From NCBI RefSeq assembly GCF_051960575.1, contig NZ_JBQCEE010000033.1, forward strand, positions 1 through 14,287: a stretch of 14,287 bases of DNA, given 5' to 3'. The notes under the pieces were generated by a model that saw only the letters and a program-made list of their open reading frames with translations, made no database searches and had not been told where the DNA came from. Origin of the DNA: JBQCEE01 sp051960575. GTDB taxonomy: Bacteria > Actinomycetota > Actinomycetes > Mycobacteriales > Jatrophihabitantaceae. The translations under genes were made by a program, and so were the position numbers. Positions 6,194 to 12,216 of this stretch are shown one piece after another. Numbering within the stretch: the stretch's first letter is position 1; the number at the start of each line of letters is the position of its first letter.

Positions 6194-7872
6194 GTCGGCG
6201 CTCCGGTGTAGGTCTGCTGGGTGCCGTCGTCGGCGGCAGGGTCGGTGCTGACCCGGGCGAACCAGACCTCGGGCGGGCATCCCGTCTTGGCGTCGACAGC
6301 CCAGACGTGTCCGTCCTTGAGGTCGTAGGCGGTGCGTCCGGACAGCGTCACGCTGACGTCCGCACCGTCCTGCGCGCCCGGTGCACCCTTCGTCGCGCCG
6401 CCGAGGTAGCGGATGGTGAGGGTGACCGGCGCGCTCGTCGTCGTGTCGACGTGCACGACGAGTGTCGAGTCGTCGGTGCCGCCCGCCGCGAAGGACGTGA
6501 TCGTGACGAGCACGTGCTGCGCCGGCGGCGGTGGTGTCGTCGGTGTCGGTATGGTCGTGCGGCTCGGGCCCGGTCGCGGCCGGGTCGGCGGTGGCGGCAC
6601 CGGTCGCGCGGACGAGGACGGTCGTGGCGCCGGGTGCGACGGTGGCGCCGACGTCGGTGTCGTCGAGGTCGCGGGCGCGGACGACGCCGGGTCGGGCGAA
6701 CTCGGCGACGCGCTCGGCGAACCGCCGTGACGGCGCACCATGGGAGTCGTGCGGGTGCGTGCCGGGGTCGGGTGCGGCTCCGCGGGCGTGGACGGGCCGG
6801 TGCCGGCGGTCGATGCGGTCGTCGGGCCGCCCGGGCCGGCGACGGCACGGTGCGTGGCATGGTGTCCGCTCGAGGTCGGCACGAGCGCGACGGCGACTCC
6901 CCCGCCGGCGACGAGCGTGAGCGCGGCCGTCACCGCGAGCAGCCGTCCGCGGGAGGTCCGCACGGCGCCGAGCCTCGTGAGCGCGAGATCGGTGGCGGGC
7001 AGGCCGGCGCCGGCGAGCGGGAACAGCGCGAGCAGCAGGGCTGCGCGCCGGGCCAGCCGGTCGCGTCCACGCTCCTCCCAGTCGGCGCCGTAGGCCGCGA
7101 CCGCGATGTCGTCGAGCTCGGCCACGAAGGCGCTCGCCGACGGGGGCCGGCGCGCCGCGTCCTTCGCCAGACCGTGCCGGACGAGCCCGCGCAGCGGCTC
7201 GTCGACCAGGTCGAATGCCGGCGTCGCGTGCTGGTGCTGGCGGCGCAGCTGGTCGACGTCGCCGACGAACGGCGGTTCGCCGGTCAGGCACTCGTGGAAG
7301 GTGGCGGTGGCGGCGTACACGTCGGTGGCCGGCGTGGCTGCGCCGCCCGTCCACTGCTCGGGCGCCATGTACCCGGGCGTCCCGGCGACCGACCCCGCCG
7401 CGCCCGACGGCACCGCGACGCCGAAGTCGATCAGCATGCTCGTGCCGTCGTCGGTGACGATCACGTTCTCGGGCTTGTAGTCGCGGTGCACGACACCCAG
7501 CTCGTGGGCGGCGGCCAGGCCGAGCAGCGAGCCCTTCAGCACGACGAGCGCGGCCTCCGGCTCGAGCGGCCCGTGCTCGCGCAGCATGGCGCGCAGCGGG
7601 GCGCCGTCGACGAGCTGCAGCACGATCGCGGCGTGCGGCGCCTGCTCGACGTACTCGTACACCGTCGCGACGTGCGGGTCGTGCAGCGAGCCGAGCACGC
7701 GCGCCTCGCTGCGCAGGCCGCGCAGCAGCTCGGCGTCGTCCAGCACGGCATCGGACAGGTACTTGATCGCAACCCGGGTGCCGCTGGCGAGGTGCTCGGC
7801 GAGCATCACCCGCCCGGAGGCACCCTCGCCGAGCAGACGCACGTCGCGGTAGCCCGGCACCGTCCAGCTCAT
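6184..7872 (-). CDS. Transmembrane Ser/Thr protein kinase (Hanks type) with extracellular sensor-like domain
   Basis: A 562-residue kinase that phosphorylates Ser/Thr on protein substrates. The cytoplasmic kinase domain (about 8-255) is complete: glycine loop GEGASG (15-20), VAIK with Lys37, helix-C Glu56, HRDYKPEN (129-136), DFG (149-151), GTPGYMAPE with Thr165 (164-172) and DVYA (184-187). A membrane helix lies at about 311-331. The stretch 335-452 is a Pro/Ser/Thr-rich linker, probably a wall-spanning stalk. The last 110 residues form a beta-rich extracellular domain with only two cysteines (532, 561), a likely disulfide. It has no PASTA repeats, so it is not a PknB-type muropeptide sensor by sequence. 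ATG 7872 overlaps the upstream stop as ATGA and is preceded by a near-perfect GGAGGTGAT 3-11 nt upstream. Expected targets are the neighbouring FHA protein and possibly the pseudokinase; this is inference from context. Confidence 0.95.
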   Translation of the reverse strand: MSWTVPGYRDVRLLGEGASGRVMLAEHLASGTRVAIKYLSDAVLDDAELLRGLRSEARVLGSLHDPHVATVYEYVEQAPHAAIVLQLVDGAPLRAMLREHGPLEPEAALVVLKGSLLGLAAAHELGVVHRDYKPENVIVTDDGTSMLIDFGVAVPSGAAGSVAGTPGYMAPEQWTGGAATPATDVYAATATFHECLTGEPPFVGDVDQLRRQHQHATPAFDLVDEPLRGLVRHGLAKDAARRPPSASAFVAELDDIAVAAYGADWEERGRDRLARRAALLLALFPLAGAGLPATDLALTRLGAVRTSRGRLLAVTAALTLVAGGGVAVALVPTSSGHHATHRAVAGPGGPTTASTAGTGPSTPAEPHPTPARTRTTPMVRRHGGSPSASPSSPDPASSAPATSTTPTSAPPSHPAPRPSSSARPVPPPPTRPRPGPSRTTIPTPTTPPPPAQHVLVTITSFAAGGTDDSTLVVHVDTTTSAPVTLTIRYLGGATKGAPGAQDGADVSVTLSGRTAYDLKDGHVWAVDAKTGCPPEVWFARVSTDPAADDGTQQTYTGAPTCP

Positions 7873-9599
7873 GCGATCACCTCCGCCGGCTCGGCGTGGG
7901 CGACCGCCTCGCGCGTCGGGCGACGAGCGAGCCGCGCCGCCGCCTTCGCCAGCCGCACCCAGATCGGCAGCGTGACGAGCACGATCGCGGCGGCCAGCAC
8001 GACGAGGTCCCAGGGCGCGGGCACCGCGCGGCGGACGAGCGGGCCGAGCCGGCCGTTCCAGGCGACCAGGGCGAGCGCCGACATGGCGACCAGCGAGACG
8101 CACGAGGCCAGGCCGTAGACCAGCAGGCCGAGCTGGACGAGACCCGGCCGGCGGCGCGCGCGGAGGTCGTGCCAGAGCCCGCGGACGAAATAGGCGATCG
8201 CCTGTTCGCGCAGCCTCGGGATGCGCAACGCGTCGACGAGGGCCTGATACCCGTCCAGCGGCATGAGCGGGTTGAAGTTGTAGAGCGTGTTCATGTACAG
8301 GCCGAAGGCGAGCTGGAACAGCAGCGCGGGCGCCACGCCGGCGGGCAACCAGGCCGCCCCGGCCGCGGCGACGCCGGCGATCGCCGCGGTCGACATCGGC
8401 CCGGAGAGCGCGACGACCACCCGCGACCACCTGCTGCCGAACCACATGTCGCTCGTGTCCATGAAGGCGAACGGCATCGCCATCATGATCATGAAGCCGC
8501 CGCGGTTGACCCGACGGCCGTAGGACTTCACCGCCAGCCCGTGCGCGGTCTCGTGCACGGCGAGGGCGAGCAGGTACCCGGCGCCGACGACCAGAGCACC
8601 GCTGAGACCCGCGCCGTGCAGCGAGAACAGCCGCTCGCGGTGCGTCGCGCGGGCGAACGCGACCAGCCCGCCGAGGATCACCAGCCAGAGCAGGACGACG
8701 CCGGTGCGCGTGAAGCATCGCCAGCCGACCGCCTGGTACAGCCGGCCGAGCGCGCCGTCGAGCCCGCGGATCGAGACCTGCAACCGCAGCAACGCGGTCA
8801 GCACCGCCCGTCCGACACGGCGCGCGAGCGACGACTGGTCGGTCGTGCGCTGGCCGGGCAGCCCCCGCACGAGATCGATCGCGGCGAACGCGCGCAAGGT
8901 TCGCTCGATGCGGGGCAGCGCCAGCTCGCCGTACTGCTCGGCGTAGGCGAACAGCAGGTCGCGCACCGCGACGTCGTCGGCGAGCTGGTTCCAGAGGAAG
9001 ACGTCGCGGTCGTCGAGCTCGAGGTACTGGCCGGTGCGGGTGTTGCGCAGCACCCACGCGCGGGTCGAGCCCGGCACCTGCTTCAGCGCCCAACCGCTGC
9101 GCCGCCGCGGACGCACGGTGAGCGGTTCGGTGGCCGTGGGCGCCTCGTCGTCGGTGACGGAACCGAGCACGGTGTGCTCGGTGCCGCGGAACTCGGTGCG
9201 CCCGCCGACCATCGTCGTGCGCGGCTGGACGAAGCGCAGCGCGACGTCACCCACCGTGAGGTGCGCCCCGTCGCGCACGGGGATGCCGCGTGCGCCGGCC
9301 CGCTGCCCGTCGACCGTGGTGCCGTTGAGCGAGCCGAGGTCCTCGACGGTGAACCCGGCACGCCCCCGCACCACGGTGGCGTGGCGGCGCGAGACGCTCG
9401 GGTCGTCGAGCACGACGTCGCAGTCGGGGTCGCGCCCGATCGTCGTCCGGGGCCGGGTGAGGCTCACCGCCGGCCCGTCCGCGCGGACGAGCTGGGGTGC
9501 GGCGAAGTCGCTCGCCCGGGCACCCCGGCGAGGGGTGCCGCAGCGCAGGCAGTACGGGAAGTCGCGTCGGACATGGACGCGGCACGACGAACACAGCAC
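7869..9599 (-). CDS. Zinc-ribbon / FHA / PqqD-like / M50 site-2-type metalloprotease fusion
   Basis: A 576-residue multidomain protein. Residues 1-22 hold a zinc ribbon (Cys3, Cys6, Cys17, Cys20). An FHA phosphothreonine-binding domain follows (about 36-126) with GRDPDCDVVL (55-64), SRRH (70-73) and SLNGT (90-94), all binding residues intact. The next stretch (130-165) is Thr-rich and could itself be phosphorylated. Residues about 168-248 (WVLRNTRTGQYLEL, then DLLFAYAEQYG) look like the PqqD-like winged-helix that precedes the protease in YydH-type 'peptide zinc metalloproteases'. The membrane M50 domain has HETAH (349-353) and NPLMPLDGYQALVD (443-456), with the zinc-binding His349, His353, Asp449 and catalytic Glu350, among about six membrane helices. 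Such proteases cut within or near the membrane. The start is GTG 9599 with a strong GAGGAGG 8-14 nt upstream. It lies 30 bp after the repeat-protein gene and overlaps the kinase start by 4 bp. Domain calls for FHA and M50 are firm; the PqqD-like call is moderate. Confidence 0.92.
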   Translation of the reverse strand: MLCSSCRVHVRRDFPYCLRCGTPRRGARASDFAAPQLVRADGPAVSLTRPRTTIGRDPDCDVVLDDPSVSRRHATVVRGRAGFTVEDLGSLNGTTVDGQRAGARGIPVRDGAHLTVGDVALRFVQPRTTMVGGRTEFRGTEHTVLGSVTDDEAPTATEPLTVRPRRRSGWALKQVPGSTRAWVLRNTRTGQYLELDDRDVFLWNQLADDVAVRDLLFAYAEQYGELALPRIERTLRAFAAIDLVRGLPGQRTTDQSSLARRVGRAVLTALLRLQVSIRGLDGALGRLYQAVGWRCFTRTGVVLLWLVILGGLVAFARATHRERLFSLHGAGLSGALVVGAGYLLALAVHETAHGLAVKSYGRRVNRGGFMIMMAMPFAFMDTSDMWFGSRWSRVVVALSGPMSTAAIAGVAAAGAAWLPAGVAPALLFQLAFGLYMNTLYNFNPLMPLDGYQALVDALRIPRLREQAIAYFVRGLWHDLRARRRPGLVQLGLLVYGLASCVSLVAMSALALVAWNGRLGPLVRRAVPAPWDLVVLAAAIVLVTLPIWVRLAKAAARLARRPTREAVAHAEPAEVIA

Positions 9600-9629
9600 G
9601 GCGGCACCTCCTCGCTCGGCCCGACCGAC

Positions 9630-10805
9630 TCAGGACGCGGGCGACTCGGTGAGCGGTGCGGCGACCGTCGCCGCCGTCGCCGAGTTCAGCGACGCGGCGT
9701 CGACGGTGCGGGCGTCGATGCCCAGGCCGTCCAGCTTCGGCGGCTTCGGGCCATCGCCCTTCGGCTTGTCCCCACCGTCGCCGTCGCCCTTGTACCCCGC
9801 GTCGTCGTGCCCAGCGGCGCTGTGCGCGGCCGGGTTGTCGACGTTGAGCAGGCCGTCCAGCTTCGGCGGCTTCGGGCCATCGCCCTTCGGCTTGTCCCCA
9901 CCGTCGCCGTCGCCCTTGTACCCCGCGTCGTCGCCGCCGTGGTGCGGCATGCCGTGGTGCACGCCGGCGTCGAGCAGGCTGATGCCCTGTACGGGGCCCT
10001 CGCCGCCGCCGTCATCGCCGCCCTCGGCCGACATCGGCGGCACCACCAGCGGCCGGAGCCCGTCGTCGCCGGCCGGGTCGCCGCCTCCGACGTGCGGCAC
10101 CGCGTGATGCGTGCCGGCGTCGAGCAGGCTGACGCCGGGCGCAGCGCCGTCACCGTCGGTCGGCTGACCGCCGTAGTAGCCGCTCTGCCGCGTCTCGTCG
10201 CCGCCGGCCGCGCCGAGGTGCTCGACGACGTGGTTGCCGCCGCCGGGGGGCGCGTAGCTTCCCGCGACCGGATTGCCGCCGCCCGGTTGCGGCACCTCGT
10301 GGTGCGTGCCCGCAGCCAGCTGACCGGCTGCGTCCGACGGCTGAGGATCGGAGACGCCGTGGTAGTACGAACCGAGCCCGGCCTCGAGATGCCCCGGCGC
10401 GGTGACATCGTCCGGCGTCGTGATCGCCGCGGGCACGAACCCGCCCCCGGTCGGGTAGGACTCGTGGACGCCACCGTCGAAGCCGGACTCGGCCGGGTGG
10501 ACGCCGCCGGTGAACTCGGGCTGGGCCGGGTGCAGACCGGCGGTGAAACCGGCATCCGGCGCGTGGTGACCGAACAGGGCGGACATCGTGCCGCCGAAGG
10601 CCAACGCCGACTTCGAGAGCCGCTCGCCGAGCAGCGCGGCACCGCCGGCGTCGGGGCTCTGGCCCAGCGCGGCGAGCGCGGCGATGTCGTCGGCGCTCAG
10701 GCCGAGCTCACGGGCGACGGCATCCGGATCGGTGCGCACCCGCGCGGCGAAGGCGGGGTCGGTGGCCATGCGCTCCAGCGCGTCACGGCGGGCGGTGTCG
10801 GTCAT
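9630..10805 (-). CDS. Gly/His/Asp-rich repeat protein with RiPP-leader-like N-terminus
   Basis: A 391-residue protein of no family I recognise. Residues 1-48 form a charged helical module (ERMATDPAFAARVRTDPDAV, then LGLSADDIAALAAL) like the Nif11/NHLP/LigA-like leader domains of ribosomal peptide precursors. Residues 50-80 are Ala/Gly/Leu-rich with two GG pairs (54-55, 71-72) that could be cleavage points. The rest is low-complexity and repetitive: three tandem 11-residue units (86-118), three 'AGxHHxxPxxGGG' units (161-182, 224-246, 274-295) and two identical 28-residue GDGDGGD/KPKGDG units (292-319, 334-361). There is no cysteine, signal peptide or membrane helix. The His and Asp content suggests metal binding; this is inference. 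ATG 10805 is chosen over the upstream ATG at 10862 because GGAGG lies 5 nt before it and the leader-like module starts there. As first gene ahead of the M50 protease, it is the natural candidate substrate. Confidence 0.8.
   Translation of the reverse strand: MTDTARRDALERMATDPAFAARVRTDPDAVARELGLSADDIAALAALGQSPDAGGAALLGERLSKSALAFGGTMSALFGHHAPDAGFTAGLHPAQPEFTGGVHPAESGFDGGVHESYPTGGGFVPAAITTPDDVTAPGHLEAGLGSYYHGVSDPQPSDAAGQLAAGTHHEVPQPGGGNPVAGSYAPPGGGNHVVEHLGAAGGDETRQSGYYGGQPTDGDGAAPGVSLLDAGTHHAVPHVGGGDPAGDDGLRPLVVPPMSAEGGDDGGGEGPVQGISLLDAGVHHGMPHHGGDDAGYKGDGDGGDKPKGDGPKPPKLDGLLNVDNPAAHSAAGHDDAGYKGDGDGGDKPKGDGPKPPKLDGLGIDARTVDAASLNSATAATVAAPLTESPAS
9723..9807. repeat. 85-bp perfect direct repeat, copy A
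   Basis: Identical base for base to 9849-9933, 126 bp away, so the reading frame is kept. It encodes residues 334-361 of the repeat protein on the minus strand (DDAGYKGDG to KPPKLDGL). Identity at wobble positions indicates a recent duplication or ongoing gene conversion. Confidence 0.97.
9849..9933. repeat. 85-bp perfect direct repeat, copy B
   Basis: Second copy of the unit at 9723-9807, separated from it by 41 bp. It encodes residues 292-319 of the repeat protein. The flanks diverge at once on both sides, so the duplicated block is sharply bounded. Confidence 0.97.
9921..10325 (-). repeat. Three diverged His-rich protein repeats
   Basis: Three units encoded at 10260-10325, 10068-10136 and 9921-9986 share the pattern AGxHHxxPxxGGG/D, for example LLDAGTHHAVPHVGGGDPAG and LLDAGVHHGMPHHGGDDAG. 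They are similar at protein level only, so they are older than the 85-bp repeat. The last unit runs directly into copy B of that repeat. Confidence 0.8.
10452..10550 (-). repeat. Three tandem 11-residue units in the repeat protein
   Basis: Residues 86-118 read as three back-to-back 11-residue units: GFTAGLHPAQP, EFTGGVHPAES and GFDGGVHESYP. The shared pattern is xF(T/D)(A/G)G(L/V)H, with one His at the same place in each unit. Confidence 0.8.
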
Positions 10806-10809
10806 GTCT

Positions 10810-10855
10810 CCTCCGTTCGTCGGGCGGCCGATCGCGTCGATCGGCCTGACGGAGG
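10810..10855 (-). promoter_or_regulatory. Possible ribosome-binding-site-sequestering hairpin before the repeat-protein gene
   Basis: In the minus-strand transcript a perfect 9-bp stem (GGCCGATCG / CGATCGGCC, 3-base loop ACG, plus-strand 10826-10846) lies 20 bases before the ATG at 10805. Outside it, CCTCCGT (10849-10855) is complementary to ACGGAGG (10810-10816), which contains the Shine-Dalgarno sequence. Folding both stems, with an internal loop of 2 and 9 bases, would bury the ribosome binding site. The 9-bp dyad alone could instead be a protein operator at DNA level. Confidence 0.5.
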
Positions 10856-10930
10856 CGGACACTGCTCACAGGCGGTTGCAGCGCGGTGGAAGCGGGTGCA
10901 AAACCGACAAAACGCCTGAGACGGTGCGGT

Positions 10931-12079
10931 TCAGCCCAGGTGCTGCAGCAGCGGCACGAGCAGTTCGTCGTCGGTGAGCGCGCCGTGGTGCCCGCGCATG
11001 CGGGCGACGCGCGGCTCCGCGCGCGAGCGGACGATCGCGCCGTCGGAGGCCGCGACGACGAGCACGTCACCGATCCGGTCGAGTGCCGTCGGCGTGACGG
11101 TCGGCCCGAACCAACCGCGCCCGACCGCGTCCTCGCGCAGGACGACGTCGAACCGGTCGCCGACGGTGTCGCGCCAGCGGTCGGCGACCGCCGCCGCCTT
11201 CCCGGCGCGGACGTGCACGTGCCGCATGCGCGCCTCGCCGGCGATGAGCTCGACGTCGGCCTTGAGGCCGGGGTCGTCGTCGTAGTCGACGCGGGCGTCG
11301 TCCGGCACCTCGACCATGCCGTGGTCGGCCGTCACGAGGAGCCGCACCCCAGCGGGCAGGCGGGCGGCGATGAGCTCGACGACCCGGTCGACGAGGCCGA
11401 GCTGCAGGTCCCACGCCGGATCGTTCGGCCCGCGCACGTGGCCCACGAGGTCGAGGTCGCCGGTGTAGCAGTAGACGAGCGGGCGAGGCAGCGCGGCCGC
11501 GTCGGCGACCCGCGCCACCAGGTCGGCCGGGGTGAAGACGCCGCGGAAGGTGCCGCCACGCAGCACGGCCCGGGTCAGCCCGGTGCCCTCGAAGCCGTGG
11601 GACGAGACGACCGAGACGTCGAGCCCGGCGCGCTCGCCGCGCTCGAGCGCGGTCGCGTGCGGCTGCACCTGCTCGGGCGGGTAAGTCTCGAGCAGCGGGG
11701 TGGCCGCGTGCGCACGCCGCCACGACAGCCAGTTCACCGGGTCGGGGTCGTCGCCCAGCCGGCTGGTGTAGCCGGTGATCGCGTGCTCGCCCGGCGGCAG
11801 GCCGGTGCCGAGCGACGCCAGGCTCACCGAGGTGGTGGTCGGGAAGCCGGCGGTCAGCGCGCGCCCGGACAGGCCGGACAGGAACGGCGCCGAGGCCGCC
11901 CGCGCGCGCAGCAGGTTCCAGCCGAGCCCGTCGACCAGGAGCACGACGACGCCGCGGGCCTCTCCCAGGCCGAGCACGTCGCGCTCGCCGGCCACCCCCA
12001 TCGCGGCGAGTCCGGAGGGCAGGACGTCGGCGAGTGCGGCCTCGCCGTAGCGGACGCGGGCATCGGCAGGCAGGGGCAC
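10931..12079 (-). CDS. Type I phosphodiesterase / alkaline-phosphatase-superfamily hydrolase
   Basis: A 382-residue enzyme of the nucleotide pyrophosphatase/phosphodiesterase branch of the alkaline phosphatase superfamily, which hydrolyses phosphate mono- or diesters with two bound metals. Visible motifs are VVVLLVDGLGW with metal ligand Asp50, FPTTTSVSLASLGTGLPPGEH (79-99) with the Thr nucleophile around 82-83, the D210xxGH214xxGP metal motif, TADHGM with Asp252/His253, and HHG at 364-366. The length fits the bacterial members of the family. I see no signal peptide, so it is probably cytosolic. GTG 12079 is chosen as start, preceded by a weak AGGG. The frame is open to an ATG at 12163, but that stretch has no family sequence and covers the divergent promoter region. 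It is upstream of, and on the same strand as, the central operon, 125 bp away, and is more likely a separate unit. The substrate is unknown. Confidence 0.88.
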   Translation of the reverse strand: MPLPADARVRYGEAALADVLPSGLAAMGVAGERDVLGLGEARGVVVLLVDGLGWNLLRARAASAPFLSGLSGRALTAGFPTTTSVSLASLGTGLPPGEHAITGYTSRLGDDPDPVNWLSWRRAHAATPLLETYPPEQVQPHATALERGERAGLDVSVVSSHGFEGTGLTRAVLRGGTFRGVFTPADLVARVADAAALPRPLVYCYTGDLDLVGHVRGPNDPAWDLQLGLVDRVVELIAARLPAGVRLLVTADHGMVEVPDDARVDYDDDPGLKADVELIAGEARMRHVHVRAGKAAAVADRWRDTVGDRFDVVLREDAVGRGWFGPTVTPTALDRIGDVLVVAASDGAIVRSRAEPRVARMRGHHGALTDDELLVPLLQHLG

Positions 12080-12131
12080 ACCGCCGACCCTACGGACCGC
12101 CCTCCGGTGAGCGACTTCACCCGGACTTTTC

Positions 12132-12145
12132 CTCGGACGTCCGAG
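12132..12145. promoter_or_regulatory. Perfect 14-bp palindrome in the divergent intergenic region
   Basis: CTCGGACGTCCGAG is its own reverse complement. It sits between the divergent starts at 12079 and 12217, where a dimeric repressor (TetR or similar) would bind to control the acyl-CoA dehydrogenase gene, the phosphodiesterase gene or both. TTGGAC at 12150-12155 could be a -35 element for the plus-strand gene, but I see no good -10 match after it. Binding is inferred from symmetry and position only. Confidence 0.4.
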
Positions 12146-12216
12146 TACTTTGGACGCTGGCACCGGCCCACCCCATCACCGGCGCCGCCCACGCGCGTCC
12201 GAGGAGCAGAGCAGCC

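Noticed and set aside
9723..9933. CRISPR array or mobile-element terminal repeats
   Set aside because: There are only two 85-bp direct copies, in frame within one gene, with no cas genes, transposase or target-site duplication.
10806..10862. Upstream start at 10862 for the repeat protein
   Set aside because: The extra 19 residues run through the hairpin and Shine-Dalgarno sequence that serve the ATG at 10805, and add nothing to the leader-like module.
7896..10919. A 1007-codon plus-strand frame opposite the protease and repeat-protein genes
   Set aside because: The product is Arg/His/Glu-rich low-complexity sequence typical of antisense shadows. The minus strand carries intact FHA and M50 motifs and strong ribosome binding sites.
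10856..10930. Terminator after the phosphodiesterase gene
   Set aside because: On the minus strand AACCG and CGGTTTT could pair, but only 5 bp with a loop of about 20 bases. This is too weak to call, so partial readthrough into the operon stays possible.
10856..10930. Sigma-70 promoter for the central operon
   Set aside because: The sequence has TTGCAC- and TTGCAA-like hexamers but no convincing -10 at the right spacing; I cannot place a promoter.
12106..12121. GGTGA/TCACC inverted repeat in the divergent region
   Set aside because: The stem is only 5 bp with a 6-base loop, common by chance in GC-rich DNA; the nearby 14-bp palindrome is the stronger signal.
12034..12216. N-terminal extension of the acyl-CoA dehydrogenase to 12034
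   Set aside because: The extension overlaps the divergent phosphodiesterase start and has no family sequence; the ATG at 12217 has a ribosome binding site and the usual N-terminus.
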